A DNA stretch of 64,000 nt from Deltaproteobacteria bacterium (GTDB lineage: Bacteria; Desulfobacterota; Deferrisomatia; Deferrisomatales; JACRMM01): positions 1 to 64,000 of the forward strand of contig JACRMM010000027.1 of NCBI GenBank assembly GCA_016214985.1, in the 5' to 3' direction. The position numbers and the translations under genes were made by a program. A model generated the notes under the pieces. That model was not told the origin of the DNA, did not search any database, and was given only the letters and a program-made list of their open reading frames with translations. Shown piece after piece: positions 17,617 to 29,115 of the stretch (position 1 is its first letter; each line of letters begins with the position of its first letter).

Positions 17617-18525
17617 ATGCTGCGCCGTTTCGCCTCGTTCCTGCTTCTTGCCCTGATCCTGTGCACCGTCCGTGCGGGCGCCGAGGAAGCCGGCGTCGGC
17701 GCGCCGTCCGTCTCGCCGCCGGACGCAGTGGAGCGCCTGACCGAGGAGAACGCCCGCCTGACGGAGAGGGTCCGGCTGCTCGAGGCCTCCTGCGTCAACC
17801 GCGACGACCTGGTGCGGCGAAACCTCGTCCGTCTGAAGGCGATCGCGCGGGACGTGAAGGCGCAGCGCCAGCCCATGGCCGACTTCGAGGGGTACGTCCG
17901 GTGGATGTCGGGAAGCCTCTCGAGCTACTCGAAGTACGTGGAGGCCGGCTCCGCCGCCGCCTCCCTCGCCCGCTTCCTTCCCATCCCCTACGCCGGTCAG
18001 GCAGGCATGTTCGCCAAGTTCGTGGCGCACTTCGCCCTGTCGCTCAACGCGACTTCGAACGCGATCGAGAAGTACCTGAAGACCTCGCAGCAGTTCGTGA
18101 CGCGCGTCGAGGCGATCGACGCCTCCAAGCCGCTCACCGCAAAGGAGGTCTCGGAGCTCGGCCACTTCGCCGACGACCCGCTCCTGAAGGACACAGCCGA
18201 CGTGCAGGCCAAGCTCGCGACCACCTCGGACCTCTCGGCCTCCGCCCTCGCATTCCTGGAGGGGATGAACCAGTATGTCGGCTGCACCGACGAGTACTGG
18301 AGCAAGACGAAGCAGCTCATGACGCGCAAGGAGGCGGACCCGAAGGAGAAGAGCTACCTTTCGGAGAGCAGCCAGAGTCTCCGGGCCCAGGCCGCGTCGT
18401 TCAACACGCGGCTCAAGCTGTTCGGCGACGTGGCCACCAGGGATGCGCCCCTGATCAAATCCCTGGGTGCCTTCGACGAGCTGATCCGGGAGATCGACGC
18501 CCGGGTGGTCGCCCGCAGCCGGTAA
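17617..18525 (+). CDS. Exported helical protein of unknown function
   Basis: About 302 residues. A signal peptide (MLRRFASFLLLALILCTVRAGAEE) is followed by a coiled-coil segment at residues about 36-60 (VERLTEENARLTERVRLLEASC) and a mostly helical body with no metal-binding or catalytic motif I recognise. The ATG at 17617 has GGAG 7 bases upstream; an in-frame ATG at 17605 is 12 bases earlier. It appears monocistronic and is followed by a 475-base gap. It may be a periplasmic structural or adaptor protein; no function can be assigned. Confidence 0.65.
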   Translation: MLRRFASFLLLALILCTVRAGAEEAGVGAPSVSPPDAVERLTEENARLTERVRLLEASCVNRDDLVRRNLVRLKAIARDVKAQRQPMADFEGYVRWMSGSLSSYSKYVEAGSAAASLARFLPIPYAGQAGMFAKFVAHFALSLNATSNAIEKYLKTSQQFVTRVEAIDASKPLTAKEVSELGHFADDPLLKDTADVQAKLATTSDLSASALAFLEGMNQYVGCTDEYWSKTKQLMTRKEADPKEKSYLSESSQSLRAQAASFNTRLKLFGDVATRDAPLIKSLGAFDELIREIDARVVARSR

Positions 18526-19000
18526 CGAGGGGTTGCGAAACGCGTCATCGCGGTCCCCCTCGGGTTGCCGCGTCGATCGTCCGGGGACCCAGAACCCCGG
18601 AGCCGGCGATGGGTTCCGACCGCGACCGGGGGAACAGAGGCCATGAGATTCCACCATACGACCGCGCATCGCGCGGCTGCCGGACCGTATCCGGCCCCCC
18701 GAAGGCTCCCTCGTTGAGAAAAGTCGCACAACTCTAGACAAGAAGCTGATCGTAATCTCTACTGCAAAGACTGCCGCTTGGAACCACATTCCGGTGATGT
18801 ACCCGACGTCACGGATCGGCTTTCGCAGCAACCGCACGCTGCGGGTTTGATCCCGACGTTTCCCGCAACGCGCGGTCTCTGGGCCTTGGGTCGAACCGCA
18901 GAGCGAGAGGTCGTCCACGGGTCGGTCGGGCCGACGAAGCTTCCGCCTCGGACAGAAGCTCGCTCGGCCCTCCTGCCCAGCCGTGGCCGAGGAGGCAGTG
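18526..19000. other. 475-base non-coding gap
   Basis: No gene is supported. A small GC-rich hairpin, GCCGGA-CCGTA-TCCGGC, near 18680 could end the upstream transcript. The rest leads into the giant pseudogene and should hold its promoter, but I find no clear -35/-10 pair. I looked for a cyclic-di-GMP riboswitch fold, since such genes often carry one, and did not find it. Confidence 0.4.
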
Positions 19001-20334
19001 ATGCACACCGGGCTGAAGTCGCTTCTGCAGGCGGGAGCCGCCGCCTCTGCACTCTGCTCCTGGCTCGTGCTCCTTGCCGGCGGGGCGGCGGCCCAGTCGG
19101 TCGTCCTCCCACCGGACCCGAGTCACTGGCCCCCGGGAGTGCCCCTGGACACGCAGGCTCCCGCCTGCCCCGTGTGCGAGCCCGGCGCCACCGGCGTCGA
19201 CGTGCCCCAGACGGGGCAGACCACCTGCTACGACACCTCGGGACGGCTGATCGCCTGCGCCGGCACGGGGCAGGACGGAGAGACCCCCGCCGGCGTGCCC
19301 TGGCCCGTCCCCCGGTTCGCGGACCCGGGGGACGGGACGATGCAAGACCGTCTGACCGGGTTGACGTGGCTCAAGGACGCAAACTGCATCGCCACGGCCT
19401 ACCCTAACTTCGACCAGGACGGTACCGCCGGAGACGGTGCGGTCGCGTGGCAGCACGCCCTGGACTTCGTCGCCGGAATCAACGCGGGACCTACCCGGCC
19501 TGCGGCGCCGGGCAGACGGGATGGCGGCTCCCCAACATCAACGAGCTCGACACCCTGCTGAACGCGGGTCAGAGCCAGCCGTACACCTGGCTCGGCACCC
19601 AGGGCTTCACGGGCGTTCAGGCCGACTCCTACTGGTCGTCCACCACCTACCCCTTCTCCCCGTGGTTCGCGCTCTCCCTGGAGCTCCTCACCGGAAACGG
19701 CACGCGAGGCGCCGCGTGGAAGAACATCGTCTATTTCCACGTCTGGCCGGTGAAGGGCGTTACCGGGCCGCCGGCGGCAGTCTCCCGGACCGGGCAGACC
19801 GAGTGCTACGACGTGGGCGGCGCCGTGATCCCCTGTGCCGGCAGGGGCCAGGACGGGGAACTGCGGGCGGGCGGCCCCTGGCCCGACCCCCGGTTCACGG
19901 ACCACTTCGACGGGACGGTGACCGACCACCTGACCGGGCTCACGTGGCTCAAGGACGCCAACTGCATGGCGACCTGGTACCTCGATTTCGACAACGACGG
20001 CTCCGTGAAGGACGGTGCCGTCCTCTGGCAGCTCGCCCTCGACTTCGTCGCGGGGATCAACGCCGGAACCCTCCCGAATTGCGGCGCCGGGCACTCGGAC
20101 TGGCGCCCGCCCAACCTCAACGAGCTCGAGAGCCTCGGGAACTACCAGGAGGGCAACCTGGCCGGCTGGCTGGGAGGAAACGGGTTTCTCTTCGACAACG
20201 TCCAGCCGTACTACTACCACTCCTCCACCACCCACGTGGCCACCCCCGGGTTCTCCACTTCCAACTGGGCCTGGGACATGATCGACGGCGAGGTGGACCC
20301 GAGCGGCAAGGGGACGGGTCGCCTGTACGCCTAG
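19001..20334 (+). pseudogene. Giant secreted protein, part 1: signal peptide and two DUF1566 domains (frameshift, then amber stop)
   Basis: The ATG at 19001 (GAGGAGG 5 bases upstream) opens a signal peptide (SALCSWLVLLAGGAAAQ) and a first DUF1566/Lcl C-terminal domain with RLTGLTWLKDANC. At about 19489 the frame breaks: GINAG in the first frame continues as TYPACGAGQTGWRLPNINELD in another, as if one G were lost. A second DUF1566 domain (20 kb) repeats the pattern. It ends LYA-TAG-PVRGG; the first copy ends with VWPVKG, so the TAG at 20332-20334 most likely replaced a TGG (Trp), and the same frame continues downstream. DUF1566 domains occur on secreted and surface proteins of Deltaproteobacteria. 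Confidence 0.8.
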
Positions 20335-22515
20335 CCCGTGCGGGGCGGAGCGGGGGGAGGTGGGCTCGCGGACCTGGAGCTTACCAAGGCGGCGTCGCCC
20401 GACCCCGTCGAACGGCTCGCCGACCTGACGTATACGGTCACCGTGACGAACCGCGGCCCCGATGGAGCGACGGGCGTGAAGGTGGTGGACTGGCTGCCGA
20501 CGGGCGCGACCTTCGTCTCCGCCACCCCCGCCCAGGGTACCTGCTCCGCAGCGGGTGTCATGGTCACCTGCGAGTTCGGGAACCTGGCGGCCGGCGCCGG
20601 CACGACGGTCGAGATCGTCGTCCAGCCGACCGCCCCCGGCTCGCTGACCAACACCGCCTATGCGGCGGCGTTCGAGACGGACCCAGTTGCGGCCGACAAC
20701 ACTGCGTCGGTGACGACCACCGTCGTCGCCCCGCTCTTCACGCCCGACATCTCCGTTCTGCCGGCCGCAGCCCACCTAGGGGCCGTGGCAGTGGGCGGGG
20801 CCTCCCAGGCGCGGACCCTCGTGATCGAGAACGCCGGCGACGGGACCCTCGCGCTGGGCAACCTGTCGCTGACCGGTGCGGACGCGGCCGAGTTCGACCT
20901 GCGGGCGGACGGGTGCAGCTCGACGCGGCTCGCTCCGGCCGAGCGGTGCACGGTGGACGTGGTGTTCGCGCCGTCCTCCGAAGGGGCCAAGAGCGCCGCG
21001 GTGTCTGTGCCTTCGAACGACCCCGACGAGAACCCGCTCGCCGTCGGCCTGGAGGGCTTCGGCGCGGTCGCGGCGGGCACCGACTACTCGGTGCTGCTCC
21101 ACTCCCGCATCTTCGTGCCGCCGCCCGGCCTGTCCGCCGAGACCCGGGACCAGATCCTCCAGTCCGGCGGTGCCCGGCGCCACGTCCTCCTTCAGACCCG
21201 GCGGATCCCGACCACTAGGGAGGGCGAGGAGCTTCGGAGCCTGGGGGTCCGTTGGCTCCACTTCCTCCCGAACTTCACGTGGTACGCCTCCGTCCCGGTG
21301 GAGGCCGCCGCGCTGGACGCAATTGCCGCGCACGGCGTCGTCCGAGCGCTCTTTTCGATCCTCCCCGAGGACCGGCTCGCGGAGAACCTGGGAGACGGCG
21401 TCGACGCGAGGCTCCGCTACCCGGACGGCACGGTCGCCCTCGAGGTCCGCACCTACCCCGACGTACGGATGGCCGTCGCGCATCCCGTCCTGGCCTCGCT
21501 CGCGGCGGAGATCCTCGACGAGTCCGAGCCGGCCCGGACGGCGCTGATCCGCATCGCGCCAGCAGCCATTCCTTCCCTTGCGCAGCTGGATTTCGTGGAG
21601 CTCGTCACCGAGGTGGCCCCGCCGGCCGAGGAGGACAACGACCAGGCCAGGCTCGTCACCAACGTGAGCAACGTCCAGGTGCTCGAGGACACGACCGACG
21701 GGCTCGGCAACGTGACCGGGAGCCGGCCCGGCTCGCCCTACGTCCTGGACGGCAGCGGTGTCCGGATCGGCCAGTGGGAGGTGTACCACCCGGACTGCAG
21801 CCACCCGGACTTCGGCGGCTTCCTCGACCCCACCGGAACCGTCACCGGGACGAACCTGCGCGTCACCTTCGGCGACGCCACAGCCGACTGCCGCAGCTCG
21901 TCCTACAACGCGGCCAACGACACGACCCTCGGGGACCACCCGACCCACGTGGCCGGCACGGTCCTCGGAAACGGGTCGCAGAGTGCGGCCGGCGGCGGGC
22001 TTCCCCTCCAGTACCGCGGCATGGCCCCCAACGCCTCGATCATCGCGTACCAGCGCCCGAACCTCGACGTCACCGGCCCCGACAAGAACGGGGACGGGAG
22101 GCCCGACCCGGACGGGGTGGCGGACGCCGCGCCCCTGGCCGCGCTCCGGGACCAGTACGTGAACGCCCTTGCCGCCGGAATCGTGCTCTCCACGAACTCC
22201 TGGGGCTTCAGCCACTGCTTCCAGGTGGCCGGCTCGTGCTACGAGCCGGCGAGCCGGTTCTACGACGAGCTCGTCGGCGGTCTGGACGAGGAGCGCGCCC
22301 GGGCCCTGTCGGTGGTCGCGTCGGCGGGGAACCAGGGGCCGGCGAAGTCCGGGGTCAATTGGGGCACCGTCCGCATTCCCAACAGCGCCAAGAACACCCT
22401 CGTCGTGGGAAACATCCGCTCCGACGACCTGAACCTCAGCGGGACGAGCAGCCGCGGGCCGGTGGACGACGGGAGGCTCAAGCCCGACGTCGTCGCGCCG
22501 GGCGACGAGGCAGGC
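20335..22515 (+). pseudogene. Giant secreted protein, part 2: DUF11, choice-of-anchor and subtilisin-like (S8) domains
   Basis: This continues in the same frame as part 1 after the amber codon. It has a DUF11 repeat (LELTKAASPDPVERLADLTYTVTVTNRGPDGATGV), an ASH/choice-of-anchor Ig-like domain (FAPSSEGAKSAAVSVPSNDPDENPL), and then a subtilisin-family peptidase. The His motif GDHPTHVAGTVLG, the oxyanion Asn region (LSVVASAGNQGP) and KPDVVAPG are clear. The position normally holding the catalytic Asp reads IGQWEVYH. The GTSMA-P serine motif is missing: after APGDEAG the sequence jumps out of frame to the region that follows it in relatives. A deletion of non-triplet length at about 22515 explains both changes. 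The peptidase must be inactive. Confidence 0.8.
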
Positions 22516-25500
22516 ACACCGCGGTGGACCAGTGCTGCGGGGACTCCCAGAACATCGAAGCGGATACCCCTGGCCCGGACTACTCCTTCGGCTACGGGCT
22601 CATCGACGCCCAGGCAGCCCTGGACCTCCTCCGGGACGAAAGGCACGGCCGGGTGATCCAAGACGAGGGGTTCGGGGGCTGGGGCTGGTGCTCCCCCGAC
22701 CCGGCGGTGCCCTGCGACTACGATCAGAACGGGAGCGTGAACGACGACATCCGCACCGTCTCGCTGCCCCCGGGCCTGCCGAGCTACCGGGTGGCCCTCG
22801 TCTACGACGACGCCCCGGCCGCGCCGGGCCAGCTCGCGCGCGGGGCCTCGGCCCTTCGGAACGACCTGGACCTCTTCCTCGTCGCGCCGGACGGGACCGT
22901 CTGGCGCCCCTGGGTCCTCGACCCCACGCAGCCCGCCGCGGCCGCCGCGACCGGCGTGGACAGCCTGAACCCCGTGGAGGTGGTCGACGTCCCGAACCCG
23001 GCCGGCGGCGATTGGCAGATCGTGGTGCGGCCCACCCGGATGACGCTCGTCGACCGCTTCGAGGTCGACGTGGGCGCGGGCCTCGAGGTGGACTTCCGGG
23101 TCGTGGCCCCCCCACCCCAGCGCTACACCCTGGTCTACCGCGCCTACGAGCCCGACGTGATGATCCGGGACCACGACGACGACGACGGCGGCGTCCCCTC
23201 CGCGCGCCACGAGCCGGGCCTGGGGTGGACCCCGCGGCGACCGTGGACCTCGCCCGACATCGTCATGGAGGGCGGGGAGGGCGTCACCCCGGGCCTCGAG
23301 CAGGCGGTGACGGTTTCGGTCTCGAACGTCGGCGAAGCGAGGGTCGAGAACGTCCGCGTGGAGCTCTACTGGGCGAACGCCGGCGTCGGCGTCGACTACG
23401 ACGAGTACCTGGCCCACCCGATGGGCTCCTGCGAGCTCCCCGCCGTCGACCCGGGCGTGCGGAGCAACCCCGGCGACTGCCGCATCCCCTACACCTGGAA
23501 CGCGGGCGATGTCCTGGTGGGCGAGGACGGCAAGGTCCACGTGTGCCTCCTCGCCGCGGCCACAGCGGCCGGGGACGGGCTGACCCACCCCGGAAACGAC
23601 ACGCTCCCCGCGGGCGCAAACCCCGCGAGCTTCTACCCCTGGGACAACAACATCGCCCAGCAGAATATCGTGGCCGAGTTCGTGGAGCCCGAGGGCGACG
23701 ACGGGAGCTTCGACTTCGAGGTTCGAAACCCGGACACCTCCACCGCGACGATCCAGCTCGAGCTGGACGAGAACCAGCTTCCCGCCGGCTGGAGCGTCAA
23801 CGTCTCGCCCGGCCTCGTCTTCACCCTCCCGGCCGGCGGCGTGGGCCATGGAAAGCTCCGCTTCACCGCGCCCGTCGGGACGGCTCAGGGGAGCCGGGGA
23901 GAGGTGTCGGTCCACGGGAGAAACCTAGCCACCGGCGCGATCCTCACGGGCTTCGAGGCCGAGGTCACCTATCCCCTGGGCGTGTTCCACACGCTTACGG
24001 TGTCGAAGACCGGCAGCGGAGGGGGGATCGTCAAGAGCGACGTCCCGGGGATCGACTGCGGCGCCGACTGCTCGGAGGCCTACCTCGGCGGCACCGTCGT
24101 CACCCTGACCGCGGAGCCGGGCGCCCTCTCGGCCTTCCGAGGCTGGCTCGGCGACCCGGACTGCTCCGACGGCGTCGTGACCCTGGCCGGCCCGGTCGCA
24201 TGCGTTGCGGACTTCGAGGCGTGGCACGACGCCCAGTTCACGGGCCTCGAACGGCTCCGGACCGAGTCGCTCCGCCCGCCCACGGTCCGCTTCGACTTGG
24301 GCATCCCCCGGTTCGTGGACGCCCGGGTCCCGATCCCCGGCGCGCTTCCCGCCGATCCCGTGGCCCAGGCCCTGGACTTCCTCGGCCGCTATCGGGACCT
24401 CTACCGCCTGGAGGACCCTGGGGTTCAGCTCTTCCTGAAGCGGGAGTCGGTCGCCGCGGTGGGCGGCGGGCAGCCCGATCCGGGACAGCGGCACCTCTTT
24501 TTCGGCCAGCACCGGGACGGGATCCCGGTCTACGCGGCCACCCTGGCCGTGCACTTTCTGGGCAGTCGGATCGCGGGCACCCACGGGAAGTACCTGCCGA
24601 GCCTCCCCACGCTCCCGCCCCCGGCCCTGCGGGCGCAGCAGGCGGAGGCGGCCGCCGCCCCCGGAACCGCCGTCCGGATCACCGGGGTGACCCGGCTCTT
24701 CTACTTCAACCGCGGCCTCCTCGCCATCGGCGGCGGGCAGTCGGATCCGTCAGACACCCCGACCCGCCTCGCCTGGCGGGTAATGCTCCGGGGGGTTCGT
24801 GCCGCGGACGGCGCGGGCACCTCCTGGATGGCGTTCGTCGACGCCCGGGACGGCACCGTCCTCCAACTGCTCGACCAGTCCCGCGAGCACGCCGTTCCCC
24901 TGGATCTCGACATCGAGACGGTCAACAACACGGACTCGGACTGGTGCTGGAACTTCCCGGAGGACGCCGACGACTGGTGGTTCGACCAGACCGGAGCCCA
25001 GGCGGACTATCCGGGAGGTCCGGCGAACTACCCGGGCGGCGACACGGACGGGGACAACGCCTTCCGGTTCGCTCGGGGAATCTACGCCTACTTCCTCGGG
25101 ACGTTCGACCTCCACTCCTACGACGACGACGAGGAGCAGGTGGAGGACATGATCCACGTGGGCAGGAACTGGCGAAACGCCGGGTACGACGCCTTCTGCG
25201 ACCACTTCCGGTTCGGGGACGGGTACCCGGTGCTCGACCTCATGGCCCACGAGTACACGCACGGGATCGACGCGAGCAAGGACGACGGCGGGCTGATCTA
25301 CGAGAACCAGTCCGGGGCCCTGGACGAGAGCTACGCGGACTTCTTCGGGGCCATGGCCGACGGCAACTGGACGGTCGGGGAGAGCCGCACGCCTGGCGGG
25401 GCCGCTGCGAATCCCGTGCGCGACATGAGCAACCCTCCCCTGTACTCGAGAACCTGCGGCGGCGTCGTCTACGTCCACCCCGATCACATGCGGGATCTGC

Positions 25501-28087
25501 GGGACACGGGGAACTGCGACAGCGGCGGCGTCCACGTGAACAGCGGCATCCCCAACAAGGCGGCCTTTCTCCTGACCGACGGGGGCACGCACAACAGCAT
25601 CGCCGTAACCGGCATCGGGCGGGACAAGGCTCAGCGGCTCTACTTCGACACGCACCTGCGCCTCAGCGGGAGCGACGACTTCCGCGACGCCCAGGAGCAG
25701 ACCATGGCCCAGGCCGAGGCCTACGTCGAGAACGGGAACGAGCACGGGTTCGGCGCCCAGGACGTCTGCAGCGCGAGAAACGCCTTTGCCGCGGTGGGGC
25801 TGGGGTCCCAGGACCTGGACTGCGACGGCACCCCCGACGACCTGGACCCCGACGCCGACGGCGACGGGGTGCCGGACGTTCGGGACAACTGCCCCCGCAT
25901 CCCCAACCCCGGCCAGGCCAACCTGGACGGGGACGACGCGGGGGACGCCTGCGACGCGGACATCGACGGCGACGGGATCTTCGACGTGGTCGACAACTGC
26001 CGCGACGTGGCCAACCCGGATCAGTTGGACACGGACGGGAACGGCGTCGGCGAGGCGTGCCAGGACAACGACGGAGACGGGGTCGCCAACGACATCGACA
26101 AGTGCCCGAACGTGGCCGACCCGGGCCAGGAGGACACCGACGGGGACGGCATCGGGGACGTGTGCGACGGCGACGCCGACGGCGACGGCATCCTCAACGG
26201 CAACCCGGCCGTCTATGCCCCCTGCCGCACCGGTGAGACGGACCGCTGCCGCGACAACTGCTGGCTCTCTCCGAACGCCGACCAGACCGACACGGACGAC
26301 GACGGCGTGGGGGACGCGTGCGACAACTGCGACCTCGTCGCGAACGCGAACCAAGCGGACAACGACGGCGACGGCCCCGGCGACGCATGCGACGACGACG
26401 ACGACAACGACGCGGTGCCGGATGGGGAGGACCTGTGCCCCACAATCTTCGATCCCCAGCAGGTCCTGGGCCCTCATGGGATCGGCCTCGCCTGCGACCC
26501 GGACGGGGCGTTCCTCCTGTCCGGGAACTTCGGCAACCTCTTCGACGGCGGGCTCCGCTTTCAGGATCTCACCCGAGCGGCGAGCATCCCCCTCTTCCCG
26601 TGCCTGCAGGACGGCTGCCCCGACTGGATCGGCCGGGACTACCAGACGGTCGTGAGCCTCGGGCTCCCCTTCGACGTGCCGGCACGGATCACCGACGACC
26701 GGGGGTTCGTGGTCCGCAAGGGCGAGCTGGGCGCCTCGAAGATCCTGAGGTTCCACCCGGCGAGCGACAGCTTCTATCGGCTGGCACCGGGCGCGCCGTC
26801 CCCGAGCCCGCTCCGGAGCGGGGCGCGGGCAGCGGCGGCCTCGTCGCCCGCGCCCGCCTACCAGGGAAGGCGCTACTTCTTGGAGATCCTGCCCACGGCC
26901 CGGATTCAGGTGGGCCAGCTCTACCCGGTCGCGCTGCGGGTGCAGAGCAGCACCCGCGAGACCACCCCACCGACGGCCGTCCTGCAGGCGCCGTCCGCGG
27001 TGGACTTCGGCCAGAGCTTCGTCCTCGGCGGGCAACTGTCCGCCGACACTCCGCCGGGCCGGATCGTCCGCTACCGCTGGACGGACGTGGCCGCCGGGGT
27101 CTCGGCAGCGACGTTCGACCCGACGTTCCAGGTGACCGTGAGCCTTGCGAACCCGCTGCCCCTCGGAAGGCGGCTCTATGAATTGGTGGTTGAGGACGAG
27201 TCGGGGAACGAGTCCGCTCCGGATCAGGCCGAGGTGGTGATCGTCGACCGCACGGCCCCTACGGCGGTGCTCGACGCTCCGGCCCAGGCGGCGTTCGGCC
27301 AGAGCTTCACCTTGAGCGGCGCCCGCTCCTCCGACGCCCCGCCGGGCCGGATCGTCCGGTACGTCTGGACCGACGTGACCGCCGGCACTCCCGCGGTCGA
27401 CACGGCGCAGGCGTCCTTCCAGATCGTGGTGGACCCCGCGAGCCCGCTGCCGATGGGCCGCCGCACCTACCGGCTCGTGGCGGTGGACGACTCCGGGAAC
27501 GAGTCCGCGCCGGCCGAGGCCCAGGTGCTCATCGTCGACCGCACGGCCCCGACCGCGGTGCTCGACGCGCCGGCCCAGGCGGACTTCGGCCAGGGCTTCA
27601 CGCTGACCGGCGCCCGCTCCTCCGACGCCCCGCCGGGCCGGATCGTCCGGTACGTCTGGACCGACGTGACCGCCGGCACCCACGCCGAGACCGCGCAGGC
27701 CTCCTTCCAGGTGGTGGTAAACCCGGCGGGCCCGCTGCCCCTGGGCCACCGCACCTACCGGCTCGTGGTGGTGGACGACTCGGGGAACGAGTCCGCGCCG
27801 GCCGAGGCCCAGGTGCTCATCGTCGACCGCACGGCCCCGACGGCGGTGCTCGACGCCCCGGCCCAGGCGGAGTTCGGCCAGAGCTTCACCCTGAGCGGCG
27901 CCCGCTCCTCCGACGCCCCACCGGGCCGGATCGTCCGCTACGTGTGGACGGACGTGACCGCCGGGACAAGCGGCGAGACCGCGGACGGGAGTTTCCAGGT
28001 CACGGTAAACCCGGCGAGCCCGCTGCCGCTCGGCCGGCGCACCTACCGGCTCGTGGTGGCGGACGACTCCGGGAACGAGTCCGCGCC
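22516..28087 (+). pseudogene. Giant secreted protein, part 3: M4-type metallopeptidase, TSP3 repeats, Ig-like repeats
   Basis: The new frame resumes at the S8 C-terminus (SFGYGLIDAQAALDLL), then a proprotein-like beta domain, CARDB-like segments, an FTP-type propeptide near 24.2-24.9 kb, and a thermolysin-like (M4) domain: HEYTHGIDASKDDGGL (HExxH), ENQSGALDESYADFFG (distal Glu ligand) and HVNSGIPNKAAFLL. All M4 catalytic residues are present. Next come thrombospondin type 3 calcium-binding repeats (25.8-26.4 kb) and tandem Ig-like repeats. The frame is lost at about 28087, where an inserted CA-type dinucleotide changes GCGCCGGCCGAGG to GCGCCCCAGCCGAGG. As part of the longer lesion-bearing reading frame it has no start or signal peptide of its own. 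Confidence 0.82.
25820..26440 (+). repeat. Thrombospondin type 3 Asp-rich calcium-binding repeats
   Basis: About eight units of the form D-DGDGV-D--DNCP-I-NP-Q-D-DGDG-GDACD are encoded here, for instance DADGDGVPDVRDNCPRIPNP and NDGDGPGDACDDDDDND. They fold around Ca2+ and usually act as rigid linkers in secreted proteins. At DNA level this gives dense GACGGCGAC-like repetition. Confidence 0.85.
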
Positions 28088-28690
28088 CCAGCCGAGGCCC
28101 AGGTGCTCATCGTCGACGGCACGGCCCCGACCTCGGTGCTCGACGCCCCGGCCCAGGCGGAGTTCGGCCAGAGCTTCACCCTGAGCGGCGCCCGCTCCTC
28201 CGACGCCCCGCCGGGCCGGATCGTCCGCTACGTCTGGACGGACGTGGTTGCCGGGACGAGCGCCGAGACCGCGGACGGGAGTTTCCGGGTCACGGTGAAC
28301 CCGGCGAGCCCACTGCCTCTCGGCCGCCGCACCTATCGGCTCGTGGTCGTGGACGACTCGGGGAACGAGTCCGCGCCGGCCGAGGCCCAGGTGCTCATCG
28401 TCGACCGCACGGCCCCTACCGCGGTGCTCGAGGCGCCGGCCCAGGCGGAGTTCGGCCAGAGTTTCACCCTGAGCGGCGCCCGCTCCTCCGACGCCCCGCC
28501 GGGGCGGATCGTCCGGTATGTCTGGACCGACGTGACTGCCGGCACCACCGCCGAGACCGCGCAGGCCTCCTTCCAGGTGGTGGTAAGCCCGGCGAGCCCC
28601 TTGACCCTGGGCCGCCGCACCTACCGGCTCGTGGTGGCGGACGACTCCGGGAACGAGTCCGCGCCGGCCGAAGCTGAGGTCGAGGTCCGC
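26962..28690 (+). repeat. Six tandem Ig-like/Big repeats of about 288 bp
   Basis: One divergent unit (from 26962) and five near-identical ones begin at about 27250, 27540, 27829, 28120 and 28406. Each encodes about 96 residues starting TAPTAVLDAPAQAEFGQ and ending VVDDSGNESAPAEAQVLIVD. High DNA identity between units suggests recent amplification or gene conversion, and such arrays are prone to assembly error. Confidence 0.88.
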
Positions 28691-29115
28691 GACACCGTGC
28701 CGCCCACAGTCGTCCCGCCGGCGCATCAAGTCATCGCAGCGACGGAGGCGGGCGGCCACTGGCGGCCTTTCTGGCCGGCGGGTCGGCCTCCGATGTCGGC
28801 GGGCCGGCGCCGGTCCGCCTTCCTCCCCAGGTGGAGGGGACAGACGTAGACAACGACACTCTGTTCGCAACCGGGATCACCACCGTCGTCTTCCGGTACC
28901 AAGACTCCGGCGGAAACGTCGGCACCGCCGAGGCGACGGTCACGGTGGCACCCGTCGAGGATGGCGGAGGAGGGGGAGGAGGGGGCTGCTTCCTCTCGGC
29001 GATCGGGGACAGAGAGGACCGCGCTTCGCCGGGACGACCGACCGGCCCGTTCCCTTCCCTCGCGGCCGCACTCCTCGTCGCAGCGGGTCTCGCTGTAAAA
29101 TGGACGTTCCACGCC
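28088..29115 (+). pseudogene. Giant secreted protein, part 4: last Ig-like repeats, HYR-like domain and C-terminal anchor
   Basis: In the third frame two further Ig-like repeats run to about 28690. A HYR-like domain then begins (PPTVVPPAHQVIAATEAGG) but shifts frame again near 28755; the continuation (AFLAGGSASDVGGPAP ... FATGITTVVFRYQDSGGNVG) is in another frame. The end has a glycine run plus Cys (GGGGGGGGCFLSAIG), a hydrophobic helix (FPSLAAALLVAAGLAV) and then basic residues, the layout of a C-terminal surface-sorting signal. No stop follows at the expected place, so the right boundary is approximate. No sorting protease gene is in the window. Confidence 0.72.

Noticed and set aside
18526..19000. 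Cyclic-di-GMP riboswitch upstream of the giant secreted protein
   Set aside because: The required conserved core of GEMM-type riboswitches could not be found on either strand.
20332..20334. Amber codon read as pyrrolysine
   Set aside because: No pyl genes are visible and homologous sites have Trp; other lesions in the same gene make a nonsense mutation more likely.
21252..22515. Upstream half of the 2310-codon open frame as coding
   Set aside because: In this part the sensible S8/anchor sequence is in another frame; the long frame is only meaningful from about 22520.
23915..27749. Long minus-strand open frames (up to 999 codons) antisense to the metalloprotease and repeats
   Set aside because: They are shadows caused by GC-rich, repetitive codons on the plus strand; they show Val/Gly/Arg composition without domains.
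26962..28690. CRISPR-like repeat array
   Set aside because: Repeats are 288 bp, contiguous and in coding frame; no spacers or cas genes exist in the window.
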